From Synanceia verrucosa (lineage: Eukaryota; Chordata; Actinopteri; Perciformes; Synanceiidae), in contig CM056564.1 of NCBI GenBank assembly GCA_029721515.1, positions 6,269,011 through 6,333,010 on the forward strand: DNA of 64,000 nt, given 5' to 3'. Positions 12,721 through 25,743 of this stretch are shown piece after piece. Under the pieces are notes generated by a model. That model made no database searches. It saw only the letters and a program-made list of their open reading frames with translations, and had not been told where the DNA came from. Made by a program: the position numbers and the translations under genes. The stretch's first letter is position 1, and every line of letters begins with the position of its first letter.

Positions 12721-15514
12721 ACTTTAACGACGCTCTTTGGTGGATTATTTGTTTGCTGAATTACTTGGACAGATTCAGGTTAATCTAATTCATCAGCATG
12801 TTTGATCGTTAGTTACGACTGTGTTTTTAGATTCCTTGATTTTTTTTTTAATGGAGTTCTGCTTCATGACCGCTTTAATCTTCTTTAGTTATGCATTTTG
12901 GGCAGTTTGTCCAATTAGACTTACCGTCGTGCATGTCGCCATGGATGGTGTTAACACAGCAGCAGCCCTAAGTATAATATAATTGAATTTAATCATATAA
13001 TTTGGACAAGTTCCGCAGGTTGTAGTTCGCAGATGTCTGCACTAGATCAGTTTCAGGCACTCGCCAAAACTGTTAGGTTCATCCCCTGGGGGTCATGACT
13101 ATCTGTGCCAAAGGTCATTAAATCATCTAATAGCTGTTAAGACATTTTAGTCTGGTCCAAGGTGGTGGACTGAGCAACAGCCGTCCTTAAACCATGCTGA
13201 TAACCACACCTCGACAAACACATATTCACACGTAAATGCATACAGAGACAGCTGACTGCGAAAGAGATAAAAAGAGTGACCCCTCAACTCCAGCAAGGAA
13301 TGACACACCGTCTGCTCGACAGTCATCAGCAGGGAGCTGGACCTGCTGGGTGGAAATATCTGGAGAGTATGCAGGTCACACACAGGCCTGCACACACTCA
13401 CACACTGACACACATAGGAAAAACCTGTCGGTGAATAAGAGCCTCCATTGAAATTCCCGGCCATAGTCTGCGCTCTAAATACACGCAGAGGTGTGAGGGG
13501 AGAATCACCATCTCCATTCAAAGGGAGCAAAAACTTCACACCTCCAGACGTCATTATGCTTATCGAAGCCCTTATCGCAGCTCAGGAATAACTCAGCCAG
13601 GCTCCAGTCAGATCACAGGAGGCCCCCAGATATACATTTCCAAGAAAAGAAGAAAATAAAAAATAAGATGGAATAAAATGCCCACTGCTACTGTACAGCC
13701 GTACTATCGGTGCTAAGCTCCCGCTTTCACTCAGGCATGCCGAGGGTGTTTTGTGCTGATAAATTTACCTAGTTTACATCTTGGAGCTGCAGAGAGAAAG
13801 AGAGAGTTCAGTGCCAGCCCGAGAGATTTGGGGACCCTATAAAGAGGATTACAAACCACCACTACTACCCATCAGGGCCGCAGGCTGCATGCATCATTAA
13901 GTGCAATGAAGGAACGAGTGAAACATGAATGGATGGAGGCGACAATAAATTTGAATGGTAACAAATGGAATTTGAATGCTGCGAGTCTTTTAAACCGTCA
14001 CATCATCATTGGGAAGTTCAGTTTTTATTGAAGGATTACAATATTGAATGCAAATTGCTCATTGATCATTACACAAACTACTGGGTTGCCTCATGGTATT
14101 TATCACTTCACCCGGGTAAAGTCGAGCTCAGACAACTGCTCTCTCCACTGACATTGATCAGGACTTTTTAATTGGAGACCTGAAATGCAGCACGGCTAAC
14201 CACTGAATAATAAAAATAACAACAGTAATCATAGAAGAAATGTGCAATTAACAGTAATGGTGAGTTGAACTGAAGAAAACTGGGAAGACACAGTAATGCA
14301 GATCGATTCTATCCATGCTGTAAAACCTTAGCTGCCAGGTCGGAGCAGCGCGGTGCTGAATACTAATGTTTGAAATGCTTCTGAGCTCAGGGGTCACAAC
14401 CTGAGACATTTTAGCCAAGACTCCAATCAATTCCAATTTGTCACTGCAGCATCCAGGTGTCACAAAATGTGGGCAAATTATGGTATTTGAGTAGGGACAA
14501 AGAGGATGTTCCAGGTCAACCCTGACACATTTACATCCCATCAGTGACAGTGCAAGGCATTCTGGGTATTAGTGATGACTCTATTTTCACTGTGGTGAAC
14601 TTTTTGGGAGCAGTTCAGTGTGTATAATGTGACGTGACATTATGGATGGATGTTTTTCTATGCTAGCTTGAGCCATTGCTGATATATTTTAACCTTGGCT
14701 TTATCTTGAATGCATTTTTAATCATAAGTATACTGTATGCCATGACCTTCATCCCTGTGGCTCCAGATCACGCCTGCGCGAAGTACGAAATACATGCTGA
14801 AAAGAAAACACGTGTCAAAACAGATGAAGTCTGATTCATATTCACTTCACACCTACAAATCCATATATCTATGGATACATTTATTAGACCACCACCCAGT
14901 GTAAAATGTTTTTTTTTTATCTGTTTTTTTTATCTGTTAAAGGTTAATCCACCAGTATGTACAAGCTCTTTGATCAAAATGATCCATTTAATGCTAAAAT
15001 ATAATTATTATTGTTATCAAGGAATTTTAAAATTTATTGTTTTACAAAAAATAAAAAAAAAAATCAAAGGGAACATATATGTAAGATATCACATTATTTT
15101 TTGTTATTATTTATTTATTTGATTGAGGTTTGGTGATGAGTAGGGATGCTGGAGGCTCTTTGAGACTAATAGGGAGCAGGTTGTCTTATAAATTTGTTAA
15201 GCTCTACATATCACATATACACAGTCCACACATAATGGAGGCCCAAATACACCTTCCGTCCATACACGTACAAACCTCCACAAACAAATAAACCTACCCG
15301 CCGCAGCACAGCATTGTGCGGATTAAGGGTCCGCTGTGGTTGTTTGCCTTTTTAATGGTGTCCTAATTATCATTTAACCCTAATTAACCTGCATGGATAG
15401 GAGCCGGGTCTGATTAATCCTGCACATTGTTGGTCCACTGTGGGGTAGAAACCAACTTCCTCATTCACTCTTTAATCAGCTTTCTGCCAAAGCATTCAAC
15501 AAAATCATGAGTAT

Positions 15515-15516
<2 letters not shown>
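12721..15516. other. Non-coding sequence
   Basis: No gene. The 135-residue minus-strand frame at 13147-13554 runs through an ACAC-rich stretch with an opposing frame, and looks like chance. 14880-15120 is strongly AT-rich with T and A runs. Confidence 0.4.

Positions 15517-15559
<43 letters not shown>
15517..15559. repeat. (AC)n microsatellite
   Basis: About 21 uninterrupted AC units. The cysteine/valine-repeat and threonine/histidine-repeat open frames on the two strands here come from this microsatellite. Confidence 0.95.
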
Positions 15560-15561
<2 letters not shown>

Positions 15562-17370
15562 TCCATTTAGCAGCATCTCTCTTGGTGCAAACATCCCTCC
15601 ACAAGGACAGACAGTGTGTTACAAGGCTGCATAGTTTCTTCCAAAGTTTCATGCTGCATGCATGCATTGTGAACAGGTCCTTCTCCTTGGTTTCCTCAGA
15701 GAGCAAAAAGCATCACTCATTGTTCGCGTTTTTTCCAATATGAGTTCCTTTTACATCACGTGAACATAAATGTTTTGCTATTGCTTTCTCAAAGTTTCCC
15801 GACTGAGTTTAATATTTCGATTTGATGCTTTCATGAGCTGCTGGTTTTATTTTGTAGTTTAAGGCACCAGTGCACCTCACATGTATTAGACTTTGCAGGA
15901 TTGCTTTTGTATCAGTTTCTGGATGTGGAGTAATGGTTGCATTGCCTCTGGCTGAGGGGAGGAAAAGAAATAAACAACTCCAGAACAGGAGTAACAAAAA
16001 AACATCTTTCATGGCCTATAATGTGTAATGCATACAAGATTTATATTAGGATACTGCCTGTGGAAATTTTGTGGATACGGTCAGTCAGCAGATTTTGGCA
16101 ATTTAAACTTGAGCATCATTGTTTATGTTTTATGTTTAATCTTTTTATCATATTGCACTTCTCTGGAGAATAGAACAGCTATTTGGTATACATATAAAAC
16201 AGTGTATACAGCACATGCTGTGCCTAAATATACACATTGCTGAAAGTGGGCAGTGCGTCAGGTGCTAAATTCAATTTATGAATGTGGATATTTCATTTCT
16301 TTTCATTTTCTTTCTAAAGGAACAAGGCAGTTTTCTACCAGCACCTCTAAAGGTCATGAATTAAAATGTTGAATCCCCACAGATCATAAAAAAACTGAAC
16401 TGTGTTCATGCTACTGACTGTTTCCAGTCCGTATGCTAAGCTAAGCTGCAGCTGTGAGCTGTAGACATTTAGTTTTCACTGAGGCAAGAAAGTAAAGGAG
16501 CGTAGTCTCCCAAATGTTTGAAAAGTTTTAACTTTCACTTAACTTTGGCATACTTTTCCCTGTCTGGCAGCTGATACTATATTTTATTTTCATTTGCCCA
16601 AAGCACAGAAATGCTCCCCACCTTTTGACGATAATGCCCCCAGACTGCAGAACTGGGCACAGAATTTATGGAAAACTAATTTGAGCCAGAGCTTGCATCA
16701 CTGCAACACCACAGATCTGTCAGAAATATGTCCAGTACTTTTCCATTATTTCCATGAGAGGAGGTCCTCACATCAACGTGTTATCTTATACAGAGAGGCA
16801 ACAGATGATATTCAGGAGGAAACTGAAATTCATTAGAAAGCAATTACTTTCCAATCACTGGCTGACATTATCAAGTCACTGTGTCCTGTACCTGTGAAGG
16901 CAATACTCCTACAATGACACTGTATCTTTCCCCATATACCTTTCCTGTGCTTATCTGTCTTCCAATTGTTCAACAATTTGTGCCTTGTATGCCCAAATGT
17001 GAAGGTAATAAGACATTGTGGTCCAATACCTTATGGCTGATAAGCTCACCCAGAGAGCTGGTTGGCATTACTCATATTTTCTATGTAACTGATATTTTCC
17101 ATTCATTTTTCACTGCTTATCTGTATCTGTGGTGGCAGCCCAGACGTCCTTCTCTCCAACCCCGTCCTCCTGCACCTTCAAGGAGATCCTGATCCCAGGA
17201 TTCTGTGTTCCAAGGCCAGTGTCGTGGGTCTGCCCCAGAATAACCCAGAATAAGTCGTCATGAAAGAGCTGTAGTTCTCCTCCAAGACCAAAGAGTTCCT
17301 TCCATATTATCTTTGATTAATGTCAATACAAAAAGTATACTCTTCAAAACTTTAGATATGCTAAAAACTT
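15560..17370. other. Non-coding sequence, nothing recognised
   Basis: Several short frames (15809-17192) overlap each other on both strands. None shows domain-like sequence. Confidence 0.4.
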
Positions 17371-17457
17371 AAAGCTATAGTTGGTAATCCTGTTCAGAAG
17401 CACTTTTTGTTATACTGGGTGAAATGGTCCTTTCATCCTCAGAGCAATCAATACATT
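17371..17457 (+). repeat. Fragment of 'taaagctatagttggtaat' repeat
   Basis: The opening 'cttaaagctatagttggtaa' parallels 'cttaaagctagggttggtaa' at 44495, suggesting the same dispersed family. Only the first ~80 bp is present before the next repeat begins. Confidence 0.45.
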
Positions 17458-17800
17458 ATCCATCCATCCATTTTCTACCTCTTATCCTCATAGGGTCACG
17501 GGGGGGGCTGGAGCCTATTCCAGCTGTCTTAGGGTGAAAGGCAGGGTACACCCTGGACAAGTCTCCAGTTCATCACAGGGCACATAGAGACAGACAACCA
17601 CTCACACTCACATTCACACCTACGGTCAATTTAAATTAACCAATTAACCTAATCCCCATGCATGTTTTTGGATGGTGGGAGGAAGCCGGAGTACCAGAGA
17701 GAACCCACACAGACACGGGGAGAACATGCAAACTCCACACAGAAAGGCCCCGGGCCGGGATACAAACCTTTACCTTCTGCACCACCGTGCCACCACTGTA
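17458..17800 (-). mobile_element. SINE-like/RTE-tailed retroposon copy
   Basis: Read on the minus strand, this unit starts near 17800 and ends at 17458 with 'gaggataagaggtagaaaat' followed by GGATG units. That ending closely resembles the tail of the RTE LINE at 24907-25730 ('ggataagcggaataaaatg'). The 5' part (minus strand) contains 'cccggcccggggcctttctg' and the blocks around 'ggaggaagccgg' that mark a very common fish family. A second, shorter copy lies at 47539-47701. Tail sharing with an RTE LINE suggests mobilisation in trans (inference). Confidence 0.65.
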
Positions 17801-17954
17801 TCAGTAACATTTATTTCAAATTTCAATAAACTTCCATGTTCCCTCTACAGTTTTCCTCTCTGAAAAGATTTTTTCCGTTGTGTGCATACACCAGTAGGCT
17901 ACCTTCACTTCTAACATGTTTCAGTCTTCAATGCATGGTGCTTTAAACCTGCAT
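17801..17954. other. Spacer between repeats
   Basis: Short AT-rich interval with nothing recognised. Confidence 0.4.
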
Positions 17955-18210
17955 TCTTTCTTTCAGCCAACAGAGGGCGACTCCTCTGGTTGTACAGAGG
18001 TCTATGAGAAAATGATGACGATGTTGATTTATTACCACAGTAAACATTGTAAACATTAGTTTATGGTCTCAGTCTCTAGTTTCCAGTCTTCTTCAGTACA
18101 CCATGATGCTCATTTAGAAAATTTTGTTCCCATTTAGAGTCAAGGAGATGATAAAGCAGGGGATGATTTAGGGCAGAACTATGTTGTGACTGACTGGTCA
18201 CTACCTCAGC
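17955..18210 (+). repeat. Copy of the fold-back family at 452-1345
   Basis: Shares 'tctatgagaaaatgatgac', 'gtaaacattgtaaacatta', 'gtttatggtctcag' and 'ataaagcaggggatg' with the left arm at 452-720. Only one arm is present here, so this copy is a solo half-element. Confidence 0.6.
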
Positions 18211-19349
18211 ATTGTATGTATGAATACTGCATGTCATCATAAACACTATGTTCAACCAGTAAAATATGTCACCGAATACAAGAATAAACAACATTATAAA
18301 TACAGTGTCGGTTAGTCATACTCACTGGTTGGCAATTAAAAATAAACCATGCTGCTTTTATAGTTGGAGAAGATGCTATGAAATCACTTTATTAGCCATC
18401 AAATTGAGTCTTGACACAGCTGCATCCAGGACACCCTGTGGAATACTCTGTGAAATATTCCACCACTGGTCAGCGGAGTAGAAAGAGAGCAAACTCGATG
18501 CATCTCAGCACGAGGCATTCCAGAAACTAGAGCTGGCAAATATGCCAGATCTGATGACTCACAGTCTAGTTAACACGTCTTTACTTGGAAAACACATTTC
18601 ACGTTGTGAAATTGGAAGAGTTTTACATCCATCATACAAAGATAAATGTTGCCGTTTTCCAGCAATTATATTTTCTGCTACTCATTGTGAATTCCTCCTC
18701 ATTTAATTACAAAATTGTAAGAATTGCCCTTTTTCCACCTCTCTCAAAGGCAGAACACCTGGGAAAAGCAACTGCAAGTGGGTCAGTTAGAAAAATATAT
18801 ATTGCTTAAATATTTTCTTCTTTTATATTTCCTGGCAATTAACCAGTGGGGCTCATTAAGAAGGGAGTGATTGAATCACAGGTCAGCCAATTATAATCAA
18901 GGTGGTGCTGAGTAAATTTACATCATGAAATTCATTCATCATGTAACTCATGTAACTCCCCTGTTGTGTATGGTACTTTTCTATTTTCTATTCCCCCTCC
19001 ATCACTCAATGATGACAAATTAGTCATTAGTCACTAGGAAATGTTTCCACACCAATAATAGCAACTTAATGGTGGGAGATTGCTTTCAATTGTGAAGGTT
19101 CATTTCACAATATAATGCAACTCATTACTCTTATCCTCTGTGGAGATTATACTTAAATGAATGCACACAGTTCAGTCATAGTTTGATCAACCAACGTAAA
19201 AAATGGTATAAATATAGGATGATTTCAAATGAATGCCATCTTGATTAATCACGAAACTTCACAACGACTTCTAAATGACCCAAGTTATACACCACAGGCA
19301 TGATTGTCCCTGTGAAAGATCCACCATCTCTTGGTGTTGACCCAAAGGC
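18211..19349. other. Non-coding sequence, nothing recognised
   Basis: No exon, RNA or repeat end could be supported. Confidence 0.4.
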
Positions 19350-20040
19350 AACCAGTACTTCAAAGTAAGAGTTTTTTTTTTTTTATTTGCACTGGTTGGC
19401 ACAGGCAAATAAGGCGGTGATGTGGTAAACGCAAACAAACTTAAGTTTGCTCTCAATTACAAGGAGTGAGGGAAAAATTCAAAGAAAAGAAAACCAAACT
19501 CTATGCTACAAATGAAAGGCTCACTGGAGGGAGCTAGGACTGCTACCACAACTTGGCTAAACTCTAAACAGGAAACGCTCACTAGGAGGAAAGTCATATC
19601 AACAAAATATACTCTACGAACAAAAAGCACTCACACGGAGGTAAGTACAGTAAAATGCATAAATCTATAATCTAATCTATAAACTAAAGTGATCACAAGG
19701 AGGTATGTAAAATAATCTAAATTTAAAGTACCAACAAAAAAAAATCACTGAAGAACAAAAATGCAACAGAGACAAGGCTACGAACATGGACTACCGTGGT
19801 AATGTTGGCACATGGGGACAAGACGGACTGGCACTGGGCAGTGGATGACAGGACTATTTATATGTGAGGAAGGGCAACAATCAGGGAGCAGCAGACAATC
19901 ACAGATGCAGGAAAACAGGAGGACAGGAAGCAAAATGATCTGAAACAAGAGTGAGTCAACATTACTACAAAATAAAACTGGAAATAGACGGGACAATATG
20001 ATCCAACGCGGCAGACAGGACATTGCTCGCCCTCTTCATT
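19350..20040 (-). repeat. LTR-like or retroelement UTR unit, minus strand
   Basis: Read on the minus strand, a pyrimidine-rich stretch contains 'cacatataaatagtcct' at about 19850-19867, a good TATA box (core 19854-19862), followed by 'gtccatgttcgtagccttg'. The plus-strand unit at 33120-33720 shares order and composition with it ('tttattttgtagta', 'cttcctgt', 'tgtgattg', 'ctgattgtt'). No coding remains are visible. Most likely a solo LTR or UTR of a fish retroelement. The boundaries are approximate. Confidence 0.45.
19854..19862 (-). promoter_or_regulatory. TATA box of the LTR-like unit
   Basis: The minus strand reads TATAAATAG. It lies in a repeat-like unit and would promote transcription leftward if active. 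Activity is inference only. Confidence 0.4.
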
Positions 20041-22093
20041 TTTCCTTCCCGTCCTTGCTTTTCATCCCTGCTGTCTCTTCTGTCTCTCTCTACAGGCAAA
20101 TTTCCCCATTCACTTTTCCTCTCCTCCTCATGACTCAAGTCACGAGTCATTAGGAAAGCCTGACCTTCTGGGAAAGGTCCTGGGTAAGCAGTGATGAAGT
20201 AGAGTTGGCCCATTGAAGAACGCTATGCTGTAGCACTATAATAGGTGCAGCTATAGTCCAGGGAGCGAACTAATGGTCCTTAACCTCCATGTGCCATTAG
20301 CCTGAAATAAAGACAGGAGGGAGGAATACAGACGAGAGGGAGAACAAAAAGTAGTCTCCCTCTCCTCTACCCTGTCTGACATGGACACGTGGATGATGTG
20401 AACATTAAATGCACTTTATGTGGTGTCTCCGTATTGACATTTCTTGTAATAGTCACCTCCCGGTACACTGAGGGAGTATTAGTCATTGCTAGCTTAAATG
20501 ACACATGCAACACTGTGATGCGAACATCCTGAACTGTCTGTATATTGAATGTTCAGTGTCACGGATCATGTACAATGCTGCTTTGTCATAGATGTTGACA
20601 GCAGTGTTATCCTCTGACAATGAAAAATGTTTTTTTGATAGTGCCTTATTTGCTGCTGCAGGTTCAGGTCCACTTGTGATGACTGTAACTGCAAGAAAAC
20701 TTCACAATAACAGCAACTGTAACTACTGCATTCTATACCTTTTTTTGCTTCGGCAGTTGAGCTAAGTCGTGACAATTCGCACATGGATAATGTGATGGGA
20801 TAATCATAATCATTCATGTTTGGAGCAGTTTTTCAAATGTAAATTCCTGCTGCATTTGGAAACTATGAAATAATAGCGAGGATTTCACTGTTCAAAGCAA
20901 TGATTACAATAACAAACCTGTGAGTTTGTAAAGAAATAATAATGCACACCTTTCCAAGCAGGCTCGATTCTTATTAATGCATTTGCAGCAGGTTCTTATG
21001 CTGCAATCCACTTCAAATTGAAAGTCAATAACTGGTATTTCAGGCTTATAATCTAGTGCATCTGCTCTGGAAAACACTGATGCCAGCTGATGTTTCTATG
21101 TGTGTAAATACTGTATGTGAATGACATCATAGACCATCACAGAATAGGAGAAGGAGGAGACACTCAGCATATTTTATACACTTTACAGTACAAATAGTAC
21201 AATTGATATAAGTAACCTGATCCTTCAATTTCATCTGTGAGCAAAGATGCAGGTTTTGTATCACTGTGTGTGCAGACCTGCTTTATCTTGAGAGATTTAC
21301 TGTCACCACGAAAGATGACGACAGCGGACATTTCAGTGAACCAAGTATACGCTGAATGCCAGCGCTATTGTATTCAGTCAAAGCAAGTGACGTGATAGGG
21401 ACAGTCCAACAGACACTGGACTTTCATTGTTATATCATTGTGTCCCACTGGGGAATGCCTATGCTGATGAAAAGACACATGTTGATAGTAGCTGCACTGG
21501 ATTTTAGTCAATTCTCCAAATGAATCACACCCGTAAATCCCTTCCTGAACAGCACAGCACAAGCAGTCTGTTTAGCATATTACGGCTAATCAATTAACTG
21601 CTGCGTTGATTAATTGAAGTCTAAGTTAAACATAGCAGACCAGCAGTGGATGTTAGAGGCCTGCTCCTATGGTGCTATTGATCACATCGGGGTCAGCTAA
21701 CATCTTGCTGGAGCATTACGTGTCACTGTGCTGCTCGAGGAGGAGAAGGCCCCTTATGGTGGCAGCTTGCTAGCTCTGATTCTGAGGTGGGTTATTGAAT
21801 AGCTGTCCATTATAACAGTGCTGGAGCAGACATATCCTGCACAGAGCAATGGCACAGGCAGGGAGCAGATGGTGACATTTTTTATTAATGACCAACTTCA
21901 ACATTATGCTGTGTACACATCAAAACAAGGTGCCCACATCTCTGGATGGATGCATGCAGCACAGCCCCTACTGTATATACAGTGTACCACTTTATGTGTA
22001 TTAGCTTCTTCTGTATACATTTCTTATAAAAGCAGTGATTCTAGTGAGGTTAAAGCTTATTGATTATAGAAAGTATGAGGCATCTCACTTTGT

Positions 22094-22095
<2 letters not shown>
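20041..22095. other. Non-coding sequence, nothing recognised
   Basis: Short open frames on both strands overlap each other, and none is gene-like. Confidence 0.4.

Positions 22096-22124
<29 letters not shown>
22096..22124. repeat. (GT)n microsatellite
   Basis: About 14 GT units. Confidence 0.92.
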
Positions 22125-23879
22125 GTAAATAAAATGAGAGCAAGACAGTATGCAGTCTGGTCCACGTTCTCTTGGCAAATGGCATCACATGTAGCAGTTC
22201 ATTGGCTAGTAGTTGAGACCACTGTCTATTAATAAACATGGTCAGCGGTGTTTGGCTCTGCAAAGCTTGTTAGTGATAGAATCGCTAAATAAAAATCCCC
22301 AGAGACTCCGGGATGCTAAGCTTTGACTCTGAAAAATAAGGCACTGCTCGTCTGCTCTATGTGATAATAATAAAAGTCTAACCAGAATGGTCACAGATTA
22401 TGGTTTATTTTGAATTGTTAGACGGGAGAACTCGGGAGATGATTTGTTTGCTTCCTCCTTCCTCCCACAAAAGTCCTCTTGAATTTCATGGCAGATTACC
22501 GTCTGTGTCGCATTGTATTAGTGATATGTTGTTCGGTACTGAGTGTAGCAAAATAATTATATTTTTGTGGGAATAATATCTAAATTCTTTGCAGAAATAT
22601 CAACAAGTCTCACCTGTCCTCATAAATGTAATATGTCTATGTGACAAGAAAATGAAAAGCAGTAACTGAAAAACAAGTTATGCAACTTAAAGACAAAATT
22701 TATCAGCAACCTTATCTTAATTATCTTCTTCTTCTGATATGAAATGAGATGACTCAATGGGAAAACACACCAGGCTGACATCATAAATGCTTTTTAGTGA
22801 TTTCATATGATGAACAGACAAATGTTCAAGACAAAATACTAAAGGTCAAGCTCCAGTCCCATAGGTGAAGTTCTGCAGTAATAGCAAGCACCATTACATT
22901 AATAATAATGTCATGCATACAAAATATATAAAAATACTGTTTTATTGTTACATAAAATAGTTAGCATTTACATTTTGCATTGATATCTATAAAATAAAAT
23001 GTCTTAGTAATACCAGTGAAATTCAAAGGTAGATCATATTCTAACAGATGAATATCTCCATGACCTTAAGTTTGATAGAATACTACATATAATGCATCAG
23101 TTTATGAAAAATTTAAGGCTTGAATGTTTGGTTATGGAAATGAAAGAATTCAGCATTTCTCTCTAACAAGGTCTTACACTTATGATCCCAGTGGCACAGT
23201 AGCCTTCATTTATGAATAAAGCTGCAGATTTCTCACCACCCAGAATGATGGCTAAGGCTGAAAGATGAGTAAAAGATTAAAATCTCCTATTCAAAATAAA
23301 AACTCACAAAACAAGGGGAGGCAGTGCAAAGCTACTGTATTGCAACAGTAAAAGAATTAGAACAAGTGAGGTATGACAGGAGATAAAGGAAATCAGCACA
23401 ATCCCAAAACATTTAGCATGTTTAGCATGTTTGCCATTTTCAGTTTAATGTGTTAGCAAGGTAATGTTCACGAAAGCTAAGCCCTCTGTGCTTTTACTGT
23501 TTTTATTCTATTCTCTTCTATTTTATATGCTACATATACTGTCGATACATTGTCTTATGTTGCTAAATTGAAAGAGAGCTGCTAAACTGTCTTTCATTGT
23601 TTGACAACAATGACAATAAAGTTCTGCTCTATTCTATATTCTGATATAGAATCAAACAACTATTGTCTATATAAAGATATGATAAAGGAGCAGAGAATGA
23701 AGTCGAGCTTCTCCATGCTCTCCATGCTCTGTTGCCATGCCTTCATATGTTTATGTTTATGCATGTGAGCATACTCTATACTCCATGCCTAGCTGGCATA
23801 CAACAGTGACCTTACTTTACCCTAAGAGACAGTGTCCCAACCAACAGTGATAGTGAGGATGCTCTGCCACCCACCCGCC
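22125..23879. other. Non-coding sequence with a possible retroposon tail
   Basis: AT-rich. Around 23560-23640, 'aatgacaataaagttctgct' followed by 'ctattcta' resembles a LINE/SINE 3' tail, but no body is seen. Nothing else recognised. Confidence 0.35.
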
Positions 23880-23985
23880 GGTCCCTCCACCCCTTAGGTT
23901 AGCACTGTCACCACTATTGTTGTTGTTGTTAGCACTGTTTGCACTGTTTGCTCGGTTAGCACTGTTAGCACCGTTACCTGTGAAC
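23880..23985. repeat. Degenerate 'gttagcact' short tandem cluster
   Basis: Variants of GTTAGCACTGT / GTTTGCACTGT recur around a GTT run. On the minus strand this gives a low-complexity Ala-Asn/Ser frame inside a 107-residue open frame (23817-24140). I treat this as a repeat and not as a gene. Confidence 0.5.
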
Positions 23986-24893
23986 CTGCAGTCAGCTATC
24001 ACCTTGTTGAGAGCCACGTAGAGACAATGAGTATGCTTTGATTTTAAATTTTGCATCTTTATTTCATTGAGTGCCACCTCTTTTTGAAAACCCAAAGTGC
24101 CTTGTACCAGCGTTAAGGCCCACAGAATATTTTGTACCATGTCTCTGAAAACACTGAATATCTCAAATGAGTGTATCTCTGTGGCATTTTCTTTATGGCA
24201 ATTTCTTTATGTCCAGACAAAATCTCCCAGAGGCCACAACATTACTCACAGGTTGCGGGAGACCACGACTGAAAAAAGAAAAAATGTATATATACCTTTA
24301 TGGCCCTCAAGCATTCTTTTTTAAAGAATGTAAACATATGTCCTTTGCACTCAAAGACTTAAGTAGTACAAAACCCAAAGTACAGCTGAGACTGTAGGGA
24401 AAGTTCTTAGTTTTGCAGAGATTTGGTTAAAAATAAAAAAATGAAAAAGCTGGACAAATGAAGCTATACAGAAAGTCCCCCCATGTGCACACATTCATTC
24501 ATTTATTTATTCATTCTCTGACTACTCTATCAGCTGACTGAAAAGCCAGATTCGGCATGGGCTCCTTGATCATAATTTCACTGTCAAATTGTTTTCATAA
24601 CTGCTCTCCTCTCTGCTGTCAGGTGTTGTTGCAACATCAGCTAAAGTCGTCCCTCCTCTACCTCATCTCTTCCAGTCTTCATGACAGCACCCCTTCATCG
24701 GATCTTGACACCATCAGTTTCAGTCGTAAACAGGATCTCTACCTCCTTTTTGTACCTTTCATATCATGTGCACCATGTAATAAATTATTGTCAAGTCAAG
24801 TCTGTCCTGATTAAAATTCTGCTTTTAATGATGGCTCTTAAGGGATAACTACGCAAGTGATTCCATGGGAAACATGAACGTATTTCATCGAGA
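23986..24893. other. Non-coding sequence
   Basis: Ordinary AT-rich sequence. 24600-24800 is pyrimidine-rich and may be a retroelement UTR remnant, but no ends are visible. Confidence 0.35.
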
Positions 24894-24906
24894 CATTTCG
24901 GTGCAG
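24894..24906 (+). repeat. Left target-site duplication of the RTE LINE
   Basis: The 13-bp sequence 'catttcggtgcag' is repeated exactly at 25731-25743, immediately after the LINE tail. Confidence 0.85.
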
Positions 24907-25730
24907 CCAAGGCATTGAGGGGGTCCGGTTTGGTGGCCTCAGCATTACATCTCTGCTTTTTGCAGATGATGTGGTTCTGTTGGCTTCATCAAGCCGTGAT
25001 CTACAACTCTCACTGGAGCGGTTTGCAGCTGAGTGTGAAGCGGTTGGGATGAGAATCAGCACCTCCAAATCTGAGGCCATGGTTCTCAGTCGGAAAAGGG
25101 TGGCATGCTCTCTCTGGGTCGGGCATGAGATCCTGCCAAAAGTGGAGTTTATTTATATTTGTTTATTTGTATCTGTGGGGGTCTTGTTCACGAGTGAGGG
25201 AAGAATGGAGCGGGAGATCGACAGGCGGATTGGTGCAGCTTCTGCAGTGATGCGGACGCTGTATCTGTCCGTCATGGTGGAGAGAGCTGAGCCCAAAGGC
25301 AAAGCTCTCAATTTACCAGTCGATCTACGTTCCTACCCTCACCTATGGTCACAAGCAGACCAAAAGAACGGTTACAAGCGGCCAAAATGAACTTCCTTCA
25401 CAGGGTGTCCGGACTCTCCGTTAGAGATAGGGTGAGAAGTTCGGTCATACTGGAGGGGCTCAGAGGAGAGCCACTGCTCCTCTGCATCGAGAGGAGCCAA
25501 ATGAGGTGGCTCGGGCATCGAGTTAGGATGCCCCCTGGATGCACGTCCCACCGGCAGGAGACCCGAGGACGACCCAGGATACGCTGGAGAGACTATGTCT
25601 CCTGGTTGGCCTTGGAAGACCTCGGGATCCCTCCGGAAGAGCTGGATGACGTGGCTGGGGAGAGGTTAGGTGCTTAGGCTGCTGCCAACAACACCCAATC
25701 CCGGATAAGCGGAATAAAATGTATGGATGT
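24907..25730 (+). mobile_element. 5'-truncated RTE (Rex3-like) LINE insertion
   Basis: A retroposed 824-bp piece of a non-LTR retrotransposon. It contains the end of the reverse transcriptase and downstream region, and ends in 'ggataagcggaataaaatg' and 'tatggatg', the GATG-type tail of the fish Rex3/RTE group. It is bounded by an exact 13-bp target-site duplication, as expected for target-primed reverse transcription followed by 5' truncation. It lacks the endonuclease and most of the RT, so it cannot move by itself. The family name rests on recognition of the protein and tail, without a database alignment. Confidence 0.85.
24945..25677 (+). pseudogene. Broken reverse transcriptase fragment (RTE LINE)
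   Basis: Upstream of the first Met the frame reads SLLFADDVVLLAS, with the FADD catalytic motif of reverse transcriptases at about 24950-24985. It is followed by LERFAAECEAVGMRIS and SKSEAMVLSRKR, the thumb-side sequence of RTE-type LINEs. The expected 'EEFKYLGVLF' is distorted by extra sequence at 25148-25185. A frameshift between about 25345 and 25390 moves the coding sense to another frame (RVSGLSVRDRVRSSV, RSQMRWLGHRVRMPPG, RGRPRIRWRDYVSWLA). The frame closes at 25677. This is a dead copy with no host function implied. Confidence 0.85.
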
Positions 25731-25743
25731 CATTTCGGTGCAG
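25731..25743 (+). repeat. Right target-site duplication of the RTE LINE
   Basis: Exact copy of 24894-24906. Confidence 0.85.

Noticed and set aside
13147..13554. 135-residue minus-strand open frame
   Set aside because: An antisense frame covers the same DNA, it runs through ACAC-rich sequence, and it has no domain, splice or start context.
15476..15743. Cys/Val and Thr/His repeat frames
   Set aside because: Translations of the (AC)n microsatellite.
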